Source: Solirubrobacter ginsenosidimutans
Lineage (GTDB): Bacteria; Actinomycetota; Thermoleophilia; Solirubrobacterales; Solirubrobacteraceae
Length of the DNA stretch: 62,633 bases
Assembly: GCF_027587205.1 (NCBI RefSeq)
Contig: NZ_JAPDOD010000010.1
Span: 1 to 62,633 of the forward strand
Reading direction: 5' to 3'
A program made the translations under genes and the position numbers. The notes under the pieces were generated by a model. The model saw nothing but the letters and a program-made list of their open reading frames with translations, had not been told where the DNA came from and ran no database searches. Positions 43,022 to 56,826 of this stretch are shown in pieces. Within the stretch, counting starts at the first letter, position 1. Every line of letters begins with the position of its first letter.

Positions 43022-43162
43022 CCGCGTTCGTCGACGAGCATCGCGGCCGCTTCGGCGTCGAGCCCATCTGCCGGGTCTTGGGCGTGTCGGCGTCCGCGTA
43101 TTACCAACGCGCCATCGGACAGCGCTCAACTCGAGCGGTCGAGGACGAGCGGCTGCTCGGGC
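43018..43162 (+). pseudogene. IS3-family transposase OrfB, truncated
   Basis: VTAFVDEHRGRFGVEPICRV and SASAYYQRAIGQRST are the standard OrfB N-terminus (HTH_21 region). Homology ends after VEDERLLG, so the whole DDE integrase core is missing. The frame continues by chance to 43347 inside the opposite-strand gene. Confidence 0.85.
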
Positions 43163-43191
43163 GACCCTGCGGAATACAGAACATGTGCACC

Positions 43192-46068
43192 TCAGCCGCT
43201 GGTCGGGGTTTCGGGGGCATAGCTCGGGTCGTTGGCCTTCGCGGCGACGTGCGTCGTCCGGTCCGGATGGCGCGGATCCACGCGCACGAGGGCGCCCTGG
43301 GACTCGAGGCAGCCCCGGTCGGCCTGGGTGAGCGCCAGCTCGAGTGAGTCGCCGCGCCACGCCAGCTTGCACGCTCGCAGGCCGGTCCGCTTGGCGCGCT
43401 CGAGGCCGAGGTCGTCGGCGTCGGTGAGCCAGAGCCGGTACTCGTCCGAGCCGAAGCGGACCGCGGCGGAGAGGCGCTTGCCGTCAGGTGAGAGTGCGAC
43501 GTCGGCCACGTCGCGGTCGGTGCCGGTGACATCGCTCATGAACTCGCCGGCGCTCCAGTCGCCGGCGTTGGAGGAGAACGGGCGCGCGGTAGTCCAGCGG
43601 ACGATGCCCGAGGTGGGAGAGCCCGCGCGTCGACCGACGGCCAGGATCGAACGCCCGTCGGGCGCCCAGTGCATCGCGAGAGCGAGCTCGAAGGACGGCT
43701 CGAGCTTGCAGCTCGGGACGCCGCGCTCGCCGGCGGTGAGCAGGCACAGGTCCGTGTCACCGGCAGGGCCGCGGGCGGCAGCGATAACGTCACCGCGCGG
43801 CGACCACGCGAGGTTGCTGAAGTCCGACCCGGGTGTCAGCGCGCGCGGCCGCTGGCCCAGGCGGGCGGTGTCGGCGATGCGAACCCGTCCATCGGAGACG
43901 TAGGCGACGCGTGTGGCATCGGGTGCCCACGTGGGATCCGCCTCCTCCGGCGCGCCCGCGGCGACGGCCCCGAGTCGCTTGCCGGTCGCGCCGTCGACCA
44001 GGAGCACGTCGTCGCCGTCGGAGAACGTGATCCGCGGAATCCCGGCGGAGACGATCACTCGGACCTCGCGGCCTCTGGCGGCCGTGGTACCCGCGGCCGG
44101 CCGTGTGGCGACGACGTGATCGCGCGGCGCCTCGTCGAAGACGCGTTGCACCACGGGAACGAGTGCGAGGTCCGAGAGGCGCTTGGCGTAGCCGGAGGGC
44201 GTCGCGCCGCCGGCGGCGGGGATGACGACCGCCGCAGCGTTCTTGGTGCCGCCGTCCCCCATCGGCGGATCGCCGGGTGGAGTTGCGGGCTTGCCTGAGG
44301 AGTTCTGGCCGCCGTCGGGCTTCGGCGCGTAGAACAGGCTGATGGGCGCGCCGGCCTTGACCGTCTCGCCGGCGGCCGGGATCTGGCTCTTGATGTTCGC
44401 GTCCGGGTCGACCGGCTGCGGCGAGGCCGGACCCAGCGTGAGCTCACGGGCGCGGAGGAGCTTGTCCGCCTCCGCCGCCGTCCGGCCGGAGACGTCGGGC
44501 ACCTTGACGTGCCCGCTGCCGACCGCCACGAGGACACTGACGGCGCTGGCCCGTGGTGCTTCGACGCCGCTGTCCGGAGCCTGCCGGAGCACCGAGCCGG
44601 GCGGGACGGTGTCGTCGATCTGCGTCTTCGTCTCCGGGTCGAGCCGCAGCCCCGACTCGATCAGGCGCGCCTGCGCGTCGAACGTCGACTTCGCGCCCAC
44701 GACCTTCGGGACGAGCACCGTCTGCGGCTGGCTGCGCAGCAGCAGGAAGAGCAGCAGGAGCAAGAGCAGTAGCAGCGGGATCAGCCACCACGGCAGCCAC
44801 GGCTTCTGCTTGAAGACGCCCTGCGTGGGCATCAGCGGCGCGGTCGGCGTGCTCGAGCCGCCGCGGCCTGGAAGCTTGAGCTGGCCCGGCTTGAGCTGCG
44901 ACGCGTTCATCGACTTCATCTGCGGGCCCTGGAACTGCGGCTGCTGCAGCTTCGGCATCCGCACCTGCAGGCCGCCCGGGCCCATGCTCACGTCCGGCGG
45001 GTACAGCTGCGGCTTGAAGACCCGCGGGGGATACATCCCTGGGACCTGCGGCGCGCCGCGCTTGTACCACTTCTTCTTCACCGGCGGCCCGGCCTGCAAG
45101 AGCACGTCGGCGCCGACGACCTGATCGGCGGCGCGCTCGGCCGCCTCATCACCGGTGATCGTCTTGACCTCCAGCCGCCAATCGCGACCGCGGCCGATCC
45201 AGATCTGCTTGGGCGGGCGGACCTGCATCTGCGACACGATCGCCGCACCGGCCGGGATCTCCGACGGCGGCCGATTGAAGCCGAACTTCAGCTCGGCGTC
45301 CTCGTCCTCGCCCTCCAGCGCGATCAGCACCGGCGCGTTGGCCTTATTGGCGACCGTCACGTCGAACGTCACCTTGCGGCGACCCTTCTTGCGCTGCGGG
45401 CGCAGCGTCGTCGCCGTCTCGATGTAGGGCTGGACGTGCAGCGCCAGCGGCGCCGACGCCGCGACCGTCTGCATCGCCTTGGAGTCGGCGACGATCATCA
45501 GGTCCCACACCCGCGCCTCGGCCTCGGGGCCGCGCGGCGGGTGCAGGTGGATCTCGACCTCCTGCTCGTACGTGCCGCCGGCGCCGAACGGGACGAGGTA
45601 GACCGTCCCCGGATAGACCGACCACCAGTCCTGCGGCATCCCCTCCACACGGATGTCGTAGTTATCGACGATCCCGCTCTGGTTGCGGATCAGCGCCAGG
45701 ACACGCTCGCGCTGGCCCGGCTCGACCGCCTGGTGCAGCGTCTCGCCCTTGGCCGGATCGCCCTCGGGCAGGCGCAGGACGACCGACACGGGCTCGCTCG
45801 GCTCCGCCGCCGCCGGCTGCTCCGGCACGGCGGAGCGCACGAGCGTCTTGGGCAACGGTGGAGGGGCGGTCGCGCCGGGTTGACCGGGCGGGGCAGGCGA
45901 GACGGCCGCCGGGGGCGAGGCGGCGCCCTGGCCGGCCTGCGGCGACTCGACGATCACCGCACGCAGCTCGGTCGTCGCTTCCCAGCGGAGGTATTCCCCG
46001 CAGTCGCAGAAGTCTCGCTCCGGCGGGTGCTCTCTTCCGCATGTCTGACACGATCTCATCGCAGCCAT
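43192..46068 (-). CDS. Zinc-ribbon/PASTA/beta-propeller membrane protein
   Basis: A 958-aa protein. A short N-terminal zinc ribbon (CQTCGREHPPERDFCDCGEY) is followed by a Pro-rich stretch, a large beta-sandwich-like cytoplasmic region (about 110-310), a Lys/Pro/Gln-rich linker, and one membrane helix (about 425-447, WWLIPLLLLLLLLLFLLL). Outside lie three PASTA domains (PKVVGAKSTFDAQARLIESG; PDVSGRTAAEADKLLRARE; YAKRLSDLALVPVVQRVFDE) and a TolB/WD40-like propeller (WAPDATRVAYVSDG, WSPRGDVIAAARG, LSPDGKRLSAAVR). PASTA domains bind muropeptides and usually sit on the kinase itself. Here they are on a partner divergent from the kinase at 46372, suggesting a split sensor (inference). Start ATG preceded by GGAG. 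Confidence 0.85.
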   Translation of the reverse strand: MAAMRSCQTCGREHPPERDFCDCGEYLRWEATTELRAVIVESPQAGQGAASPPAAVSPAPPGQPGATAPPPLPKTLVRSAVPEQPAAAEPSEPVSVVLRLPEGDPAKGETLHQAVEPGQRERVLALIRNQSGIVDNYDIRVEGMPQDWWSVYPGTVYLVPFGAGGTYEQEVEIHLHPPRGPEAEARVWDLMIVADSKAMQTVAASAPLALHVQPYIETATTLRPQRKKGRRKVTFDVTVANKANAPVLIALEGEDEDAELKFGFNRPPSEIPAGAAIVSQMQVRPPKQIWIGRGRDWRLEVKTITGDEAAERAADQVVGADVLLQAGPPVKKKWYKRGAPQVPGMYPPRVFKPQLYPPDVSMGPGGLQVRMPKLQQPQFQGPQMKSMNASQLKPGQLKLPGRGGSSTPTAPLMPTQGVFKQKPWLPWWLIPLLLLLLLLLFLLLRSQPQTVLVPKVVGAKSTFDAQARLIESGLRLDPETKTQIDDTVPPGSVLRQAPDSGVEAPRASAVSVLVAVGSGHVKVPDVSGRTAAEADKLLRARELTLGPASPQPVDPDANIKSQIPAAGETVKAGAPISLFYAPKPDGGQNSSGKPATPPGDPPMGDGGTKNAAAVVIPAAGGATPSGYAKRLSDLALVPVVQRVFDEAPRDHVVATRPAAGTTAARGREVRVIVSAGIPRITFSDGDDVLLVDGATGKRLGAVAAGAPEEADPTWAPDATRVAYVSDGRVRIADTARLGQRPRALTPGSDFSNLAWSPRGDVIAAARGPAGDTDLCLLTAGERGVPSCKLEPSFELALAMHWAPDGRSILAVGRRAGSPTSGIVRWTTARPFSSNAGDWSAGEFMSDVTGTDRDVADVALSPDGKRLSAAVRFGSDEYRLWLTDADDLGLERAKRTGLRACKLAWRGDSLELALTQADRGCLESQGALVRVDPRHPDRTTHVAAKANDPSYAPETPTSG

Positions 46069-46371
46069 CGGCGCACTCCGGCAAGCAGTCTTCAGCGCTG
46101 GAGACTCCCTGTCGAGCCCGCGTCGTCCGGCGAGGCGCCGGCGACGAAACCGTTCTCCGGCGAACCCATCGAGCCGAGCGATCCGCGGCTTCCTTGCCGG
46201 CCGGACCGACACGACGGTTTACCTCGGGCCGGTTTGTTGTCAGCCGGACATTCACCGAGGCCTCGGCTCGGACCCGCCGTTGCCTGGAGTCCCTGGCGCC
46301 GGTACAACTGCGCATGACTTGAGTGATAAGGCCTGCTCGCGCGCGATGAGCCGGCTGGAAGGGACGCGGAA
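46069..46371. other. Divergent intergenic promoter region
   Basis: About 300 bp between the PASTA-protein and kinase starts. It must hold both promoters. It is less GC-rich around 46320-46345 (TGAGTGATAAGGCC). No RNA or small gene is evident. Confidence 0.5.
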
Positions 46372-48689
<2,318 letters not shown>

Positions 48690-48693
<4 letters not shown>

Positions 48694-49663
48694 CGGCAAC
48701 TCTTTCGCAACGCTTTCGAACCGGGGTAGAAGCAGCGCTCGGTGCGGGTGACGGAGCCGCGTTCGACGTCGAAGCGGAAAAGTTGTCCGATCGCGCCGAA
48801 CCGGTAGCGGTCTGACTTGCCGGTCGCCGGCCGGGTCACGCGGACTTCGAATCGGGCGCCCGCGGGCAGCGTCCGCCCGGCGATGCTCGTGAAGGTCAGC
48901 TTGCCCGGTTTGAGGGTCTGGCGGACATCGCAGCGACGGGTGCACCGCAGCGTCAGCTGCGCGCCCTTGGGCACCTTGCTCATCCGAACACTCGTCATCC
49001 GGACGCCGTCGGCGGTATCTCTGAACGCGAAGTTCGCGCGGCTGTTCAGCGCGGGCAGGCATCCACCCGCGGCTTTGACGCCCTGCCGCTTCGGGCACTC
49101 GTCCAACGCGTCGAAGATTCCGTCCTGGTCGGCATCGGGGAAGAAGTCGAACGTGACCTGGAGCGGGCCCCCGACCGGGCCGGCCCCGCGATCGACGCCT
49201 CCGATCTGCACGGTGTAGCTCCGGCGCGGCTCGAGATTGGCGAGAAACACGTCCTCCGTGGTCCCCCGCTCATCCGTACAGCCGAGCTCGTCGGCGATCG
49301 CGTCGCTGTCCGGGTCGTACTCGTAGAGCGCGATGATCACGTCGGTCCCGGCCGTCTGGACCTCGACGCGGCCGTGAACGTCGAGCTTGAGGTCGTACCA
49401 GACCGTCTTGCCGAAGGGGACGCCATTGCACGTCGTCCGCTCCGGCCCTCCCCCCGCTGGTCCGCCGGGCACGAACAGGTCAGGTTGCGTCGTCGCCTCG
49501 GTCAGGTCCAGGAGATCGCGGACGGCCTCGCGCGACGGCGTGAAGGGCTCGACGATGCGCGTCGACGCCAGGTAGTCGTCGTTCACCGGCCGGGCCCCGA
49601 ACGCGGGAGCGGCCGTGGCGACCCCGAAGGTGGCCGTGACGAGGGCGAACAGAGCGAGGCGAC

Positions 49664-49667
<4 letters not shown>
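48690..49667 (-). CDS. Secreted protein with calcium-binding-type repeat
   Basis: A 325-aa protein with a signal peptide ([20 protein letters not shown]), a beta-rich N-terminal domain ([20 protein letters not shown] ... [10 protein letters not shown]) resembling pre-peptidase C-terminal-like domains, one Asp-rich [15 protein letters not shown] loop of thrombospondin type-3 kind, and a C-terminal strand-rich region with four to six cysteines ([25 protein letters not shown]). Its ATG overlaps the stop of the larger upstream gene (ATGA), so both are co-translated. Probably a cell-surface or extracellular partner of that protein. Confidence 0.8.
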
Positions 49668-51811
<2,144 letters not shown>

Positions 51812-52027
51812 CTCGGCTTCCGCAGCCCATAGACGAACCTCCGAGCTGCCACCCCCGACCCTGTCCGCAGACGCTCCACTTGTCAAGGTCCGCAGCGCGG
51901 TGGAGAGATCGCGGCGGGCGTCCCGTTGTCAGGGCACGGACGTATGGAGCCCTCAACCGAAGTAGAACTCCTGCACACTGGAAAGTTGCCTTGACCGTCA
52001 CCTCCCGCGAGTGGTTGAGTCGATGCC

Positions 52028-54760
52028 ATGCCGGTGCGAGCCAGTCTCGCGAGAAACGCGGCCGTCGCGATCGCGGCGATCGCAGCGTCGTTGGTCGTCA
52101 CGTCCGCGGTGCGGGGCTACGGCACCCTCACCAGTGGCGGAGAGCGTGCAGAGCACCAGCGCATCACCCGTGCGGCACTCGCGTGCCCGGGCGCGACCGA
52201 AGTAGCGTGCTTCGAGCCGAGCTCGATCCTCAGCCTCGCCGGCGGCGGCACGGCCGGGGCGGTGGCGGCCCCGGACCTCGATGAGCTGACGACAGCCACG
52301 GCGCATTGCCACGACGCCGACTTCGTGCCCGGCGGCTACCCCCGAACACGCCTTGACGCCACCGCGAGCCTCCACGCGTGCCGGGAATACGCCCGGCAAA
52401 GGTTCCTCGCCGCGGTCGCGGCGGCGGACGAGCTGCTCGACAGCGAGGGCCGGATCATTCCGAGCGAGGTCGCCCTCTCCACTCCGTGCGACTTCGCCGC
52501 CCCCGCTCCGACGCGCGCCAAATGCGACGTGCTCGAGCACCTCGGGCGCGCACTCCACGCCACGCAGGACTTCTACGCCCACAGCAATTGGACGGACGAG
52601 CCGCACGCGCCCCCGCAGAACGTCAACAACCCCGTCGGGCTCAACCAGACCGTTCCGGCGGACGTGATGTCACTCCGGTCCTCAGCGCCCGCCGCGATCC
52701 CGGACGCCCTGACGACGGGCTGCGAGATCACGACGCAGACGGACCCGAGCTTCGCCTGCCAGGGCCGCGTCCGCCATACGACCTCCATGCCATACATGGG
52801 CCTCAACAAGGACCGCGGGCTGATCAACCCGAGCACGGGCTCGACGTCTGACCCGACGACCGATCGAGGCCAGGTCGGCGACAACTTCGGCCGTGCGGTG
52901 ACCGCGGCGATCGCCGACACCCAGAGGCAGTGGAAGGAGCTGGCGGAGGTGCTGATAAGCCCGCCGCCCGAGGGCTACGGCGCACGCCAGGGCAAGCTCA
53001 TGATCTGCGCTCTGCGACGTGACGACCCGGTCGCCGCCTGCAGTGGGCGGAGGATCGCGATCGTCATCGACAGCTCGGGCTCCAACCTGGACACGGACCC
53101 GGCGAACCTGCGCATCGCGGCCGGGCAGGAGCTCAACCAGCGGCTGATCCCCGCGAGCGATTCGACCAGTGGCTCGCAGCCGGACCTCAGCGCGGTCGTG
53201 GACTTCGACAACGCCGTGCGACTGGTCTCACCCCTCGCCGACCCGCCCCTCGCCAGCTTCGCGGGAATCGACTCCTCCGGCGGTACCGACATCGGCGCGG
53301 GCGTCAATCAGGCGATCGCCGAGCTCACCAAGGATCCGGCGCTACCCGCCAACGAGCGCAGTGGCATCGTCGTGCTGACGGACGGGCTCGACAACGGCAA
53401 CTCCCTGCTCACGGCGCTCGACCACGCGGCGACGCTCGGGATTCGTGTCAACTTCGGGTTCCTCTCACCCCCGGGCGTGCCCGTGAATCCAGGCCGTGCG
53501 AGGGCCGCCCAGGCGCAGTTCACGCCGTCGCCCGAGCTCGTGGCGGCGATCGCGGCGACGGGCGGGACCTACAGTCGCATCTTCTCCGCCGAGTCCCAGC
53601 GGACCTTCATCGACCTCGTGCTGCAGACCGGTCTCACCGACCTCGACGACCCCAACGGAGCACGGTCCGGCGGACCGCTGGAGCTCGGCGTGACCAGCGC
53701 GGGCGTCACCGGCCGCAAGGGTGACGTCATCACGCACCAGTACACGACGCGCCCGTGGCGGCTGGTGACCTTGACGGTCCGGGCGCTGTCCCAGCAGCCT
53801 CTGCAGCTCAGTGTGCGCGACGTGCGCAGCGGCCGGGCGCTCGACTCCGAAGCGACGGGCACCGACGACGCCGCGGCGTTCAGGACCCGTTCCCTCGGTG
53901 GGGACCTGGACGTCGACGTCACCGCCGTACAGGGCGCCGGGGCGTACGAGCTCTCGGTCCAGGAGGAGGGGAAGGACCTCCTCGGAACACCCGGACGCGA
54001 CCAGCTGCGCTGTGGCAGCGAGCCGACCTACGTCGAAGCGGGAAACGGCGACGACGCGGTCACGTGCGGCCCGGCGCCCGATTCCCTGCTCGGCGGCCGC
54101 GGGGCGGATCGGTTGCGCGCCGGCGCCGGCGACGACCTCGTCATCATCCACCGCAGTGACCTGCTGCTCGGCACCGAGCAGGTGGATGGCGGAGACGGGA
54201 ACGACACCGCGCTGTTCCTCTATGAGCGCCCGCCGGGCGTGCGCTGCAGCAAGGGAACGACGTCGATCGTCCGCCTGTCGCGACGCGCGGCCTTCCGGCT
54301 GCGAAGCATCGAGAAGGTACTGTTCGCCTATCGGCCGTGCTCCGCTCCGCGGATCGTCGCGGTGAAGCCGCCGCGGGCGGACGCTCCGCCCATCCCGGCG
54401 CCCACCCCCGGGAAGCCGCCGAAACCCCGCCTGCGCGTGACCTACAACGTCCATCGGCCCGCCACCGTGCGCGCCATCGTGAACGTGAGCAGGGCGACGT
54501 CAGTCGTCGTCGGCGGCCACGTCAACATCACCGGGCTTCGCGTCGTGACGCTGACCTCGGCGCGGCGGCAGACGGAGGGACGCGCCACGCTCAGCCTCTC
54601 GCTCCGCGTCCCACCAGGCGCGGTCAGGAATGCGCTCCGGCGCGGGGTGAGGGCTCGTCTCACCGTCGCGGCGGTGACCGTCGGGTCCGGTGGCTCGTTC
54701 CGCAAGACCACGCTTCGCATCGCAGTCAGCGGGCGGTCGGCCGCCAGCGGCACGAGGTGA
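52028..54760 (+). CDS. Secreted zinc-phospholipase-like / vWA / RTX-like protein
   Basis: A 910-aa exported protein. After the signal peptide (about residues 8-28) the first 300 residues carry His/Asp motifs of the phospholipase C/HET-C type (EHQRITRAAL; VLEHLGRALHATQDFYAHSN with WTD), normally a zinc site. A von Willebrand factor A domain follows with the MIDAS motif DSSGSN (about 347-352) and VLTDGLDNG. Next come haemolysin-type glycine repeats (LLGTPGRDQLRCG; AGNGDDAVTCG; LLGGRGADRLRAGAGDDLV) that bind calcium, then a Pro-rich linker and beta-rich C-terminus. The combination suggests a secreted hydrolase with a binding module. Activity is unproven. It is divergent from the gene ending at 51811. 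Confidence 0.83.
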   Translation: MPVRASLARNAAVAIAAIAASLVVTSAVRGYGTLTSGGERAEHQRITRAALACPGATEVACFEPSSILSLAGGGTAGAVAAPDLDELTTATAHCHDADFVPGGYPRTRLDATASLHACREYARQRFLAAVAAADELLDSEGRIIPSEVALSTPCDFAAPAPTRAKCDVLEHLGRALHATQDFYAHSNWTDEPHAPPQNVNNPVGLNQTVPADVMSLRSSAPAAIPDALTTGCEITTQTDPSFACQGRVRHTTSMPYMGLNKDRGLINPSTGSTSDPTTDRGQVGDNFGRAVTAAIADTQRQWKELAEVLISPPPEGYGARQGKLMICALRRDDPVAACSGRRIAIVIDSSGSNLDTDPANLRIAAGQELNQRLIPASDSTSGSQPDLSAVVDFDNAVRLVSPLADPPLASFAGIDSSGGTDIGAGVNQAIAELTKDPALPANERSGIVVLTDGLDNGNSLLTALDHAATLGIRVNFGFLSPPGVPVNPGRARAAQAQFTPSPELVAAIAATGGTYSRIFSAESQRTFIDLVLQTGLTDLDDPNGARSGGPLELGVTSAGVTGRKGDVITHQYTTRPWRLVTLTVRALSQQPLQLSVRDVRSGRALDSEATGTDDAAAFRTRSLGGDLDVDVTAVQGAGAYELSVQEEGKDLLGTPGRDQLRCGSEPTYVEAGNGDDAVTCGPAPDSLLGGRGADRLRAGAGDDLVIIHRSDLLLGTEQVDGGDGNDTALFLYERPPGVRCSKGTTSIVRLSRRAAFRLRSIEKVLFAYRPCSAPRIVAVKPPRADAPPIPAPTPGKPPKPRLRVTYNVHRPATVRAIVNVSRATSVVVGGHVNITGLRVVTLTSARRQTEGRATLSLSLRVPPGAVRNALRRGVRARLTVAAVTVGSGGSFRKTTLRIAVSGRSAASGTR

Positions 54761-54788
54761 CACCGGCCGACGGCGAGGCGCGGGAGAC

Positions 54789-55469
54789 TCAGGGCGGGTT
54801 CAAGCAGGCGGCGACGACGGACGGGAACCGCCGGGCCGGGAAGTCGTCCTGCTCGTCGTAGGCGGGGAGCTCGAAGTCCACCGTGCGTGCCTGCTCGTAG
54901 GCGTCGCGCTCGACCTCCTGATCGAAGAGGAAGAAGCGGGGGTAGCCGGTCCGCAGGCGGCGCTCGGCGTTCCATTCGCGCAGGATGCCGTGCTCGAGGC
55001 CGGCGGCGAAGCGTGACTCGCGGTGGACGGTCTGCTGGTTCTCGTCGATCAGCCACTCCGGGCCGTGACGCTTGCCGCGGACGATCGCCCGGGCCTCGGC
55101 GAGGTAGGGCGAGCCGTCGTCACGCTGCCCGCGCCAGAGATCCCACCCGGTACCGGCGCGCATCTCGTAGCTGCCCAGCATGTCGCCGGACGGGCCCCAC
55201 TGGCGCGCCACGCCATGCTCGAGGCCGTCAACATAGGGCATGGCGGAGCGCAATCGGCCGCCGTCGTCCCACTGGTACTCGGTGCCGTTGCGCAGACCCC
55301 TGCGCCGTGGTGACTCCAGCTCGAGTGAGCCGTCCTCGAAGAAGAGCCGCGCGCCGACCTGCTCGTCGCCGGCGAAGTAGTGAACCTCCTTCGGCGTCCC
55401 GGACTCGTAGCGCTCGAGCACGCGCTCCTCGGCCGAGGCGGGAATGTCTGAGACGTACTCGCCGCTCAC
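54789..55469 (-). CDS. YwqK/MORN-variant repeat protein, candidate immunity partner
   Basis: A 226-aa protein with repeated short YwqK-type motifs: NGTEYQWDDGGRLRSAMPYV, GLEHGVARQWGPSGDMLGSY, GKRHGPEWLIDENQQTVHRE and GLEHGILREWNAERRLRTGY. Proteins of this MORN-variant family are annotated as antitoxin or immunity components in several systems. It begins at GTG 9 bp after the stop of the toxin-like gene on the same strand, so the two probably form an operon. A cytoplasmic location is expected since no signal peptide is present. The immunity role is inferred from arrangement. Confidence 0.75.
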   Translation of the reverse strand: MSGEYVSDIPASAEERVLERYESGTPKEVHYFAGDEQVGARLFFEDGSLELESPRRRGLRNGTEYQWDDGGRLRSAMPYVDGLEHGVARQWGPSGDMLGSYEMRAGTGWDLWRGQRDDGSPYLAEARAIVRGKRHGPEWLIDENQQTVHRESRFAAGLEHGILREWNAERRLRTGYPRFFLFDQEVERDAYEQARTVDFELPAYDEQDDFPARRFPSVVAACLNPP

Positions 55470-55478
55470 TTCACAGAC

Positions 55479-56555
55479 TCAGGCGGGGCACTTGTAGTCA
55501 CCGTGACGGTAATAGCACTGCGGGCGGATGCACTTCTCCTTCATCTCCGGGTCGTTGTTGCAGATCTTCTCCGCCTCGAGCTTCGCGTCGCGGCAGTCCT
55601 CCACGTGGAAGTACTTCTTGTGGATCTTGCCGCCGCCGCACTTGTCGTCTCCGACGCACTTGCAGATCGCCTGCGCGCGGATCTTGCGCGCGGTTCGCGG
55701 TCCGCCGCCACCGAACGGGTTGAGTTCCTCGGCGCGTTCACGCACCCATTCGCGGGCGCCCGCTGCGCGGTCCTCGACCCATTCGGCGGCGTCACCGGCG
55801 GCGTCCTCGACGGCCTCACCGACGTCCTCGGCACGGTCGCCGACCCACTCGGCGGCGTCACCGACGGCCTCACCGACGTCCTCGGCACGGTCGCCGACCC
55901 ACTCGGCGGCGTCACCGACGGCCTCACCGACGTCCTCGGCACGGTCGCCGACCCACTCGGCGGCGTCACCGACGGCCTCGCCGACATCCTGGGCACGGTC
56001 GCCCACCCACTCAGCGGCACCTCCGACGGCCTCACCCACGTCCTCGGCACGTTGCTCGAGCCAGTCGAGGGGCCCGCGGGCCGCGGTGCGGCTCGGCGCG
56101 GCACTGACCCGCACGCCGACCGCGCGCACGCAACCGCCGCCGGCACATGGCGTGTCGCGCCGCCGAGCCGCCTCGGCCATCCCGAGCGAGAGCTCGTGAT
56201 CGCCCTGCGCCTCGGCGCTGCGGGCGATGCTCGCTCCCGGCGCGCCGTCGGCGAGCGCCATGCGCGTGACGATCGCCCGGTGGACCTCGCCGTCGCTCGA
56301 TCCCTTGGCTTTCATCCGCCGCGACAGGCACTTCGAGCACTCCCCGCCGGGCAGGATGGTGCCGCCGCATGCGCAGCGGCCGCCGGCGGCGGCGCCGCCA
56401 CGCCCGCGCTGTGGCCGGCGCGAGATCGCCTGAGCGAGCGACTGATTGCCGATCCTCGCGAGCGACTCCAGTCCAGTGCCCGTCGTCCCGGGAGGGCTGA
56501 GGGCCGGCATCTCGGTCCGCTGGGCACCATCGACCTGCGATCCAAAGTCCGGCAT
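55479..56555 (-). CDS. Zinc-ribbon repeat protein with Cys-rich C-terminus, toxin-like
   Basis: A 358-aa protein. The N-terminal third resembles the leader of DUF4157/contractile-injection-system cargo proteins, with a zinc ribbon CACGGTILPGGECSKC and a following SRRMKAKG. The middle is five near-identical 18-residue units (WVGDRAEDVGEAVGDAAE) that should form an amphipathic alpha-helical rod. The C-terminal 75 residues have ten cysteines with many Lys (KCVGDDKCGGGKIHKKYF ... CYYRHGDYKCP), as expected for a small disulfide-rich or metal-binding effector. The start ATG MPDFGSQVDG is uncertain because the frame is open upstream. A YwqK-type protein follows 9 bp later. Together they suggest an effector-immunity pair. 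Confidence 0.65.
   Translation of the reverse strand: MPDFGSQVDGAQRTEMPALSPPGTTGTGLESLARIGNQSLAQAISRRPQRGRGGAAAGGRCACGGTILPGGECSKCLSRRMKAKGSSDGEVHRAIVTRMALADGAPGASIARSAEAQGDHELSLGMAEAARRRDTPCAGGGCVRAVGVRVSAAPSRTAARGPLDWLEQRAEDVGEAVGGAAEWVGDRAQDVGEAVGDAAEWVGDRAEDVGEAVGDAAEWVGDRAEDVGEAVGDAAEWVGDRAEDVGEAVEDAAGDAAEWVEDRAAGAREWVRERAEELNPFGGGGPRTARKIRAQAICKCVGDDKCGGGKIHKKYFHVEDCRDAKLEAEKICNNDPEMKEKCIRPQCYYRHGDYKCPA
55795..56066. repeat. 54-bp tandem repeat, five units
   Basis: Units such as GACGTCCTCGGCACGGTCGC plus flanking bases recur every 54 bp and encode the 18-residue helical repeat of the toxin-like protein. The first and last units are diverged, the middle ones nearly identical. Confidence 0.9.
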
Positions 56556-56826
56556 GAGCAACAGGGTGATCCGCCACTCCGGAACGGTCAAGCAATCGGG
56601 CGCGTTGGCCAGATGAACATTCTCCGGTGTGCCTTTCTCGGTCGCCGCATCGAGACGGCGCGATCGGCGCCGTGCCGGCGAGGGCGGGATTGTCCGCACA
56701 CGAACACACCCTGTTTTGGAGGCTTGCACGCCGGATTGATGTGTCTAGCTGCAAACCCAGACCATTGGACTAAGTGTGCCCTTTGGTGCATCGCACCCTC
56801 GTTCACCACTGGTAGGACTCCGACAC

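Larger units (their letters stand above)
42618..43162 (+). mobile_element. IS3-family insertion sequence, right part deleted
   Basis: The left end TGAACTGCCCCGGATTTGAT at 42618 resembles termini of actinobacterial IS3-family elements (TG start). It is followed by orfA and only the first 48 codons of orfB. After about 43162 the transposase sequence stops abruptly and unrelated DNA leads straight into the 3' end of the PASTA-protein gene. The IS therefore marks a deletion or recombination junction at the right edge of the mobile element. Confidence 0.8.

Noticed and set aside
43174..43190. ACAGAACATGTGCACC as a LexA box
   Set aside because: Only one arm (GAACATGT) is present; the second arm lacks GTTCG and it lies at a gene's 3' end.
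55795..56066. CRISPR-like array from 54-bp units
   Set aside because: The units are contiguous, in frame and encode a helical protein repeat.
56553..56600. A fifth copy of the shared element near AAGCAATCGGGC
   Set aside because: Only the TTGCY core resembles block 1; block 2 is missing and the context is chromosomal.
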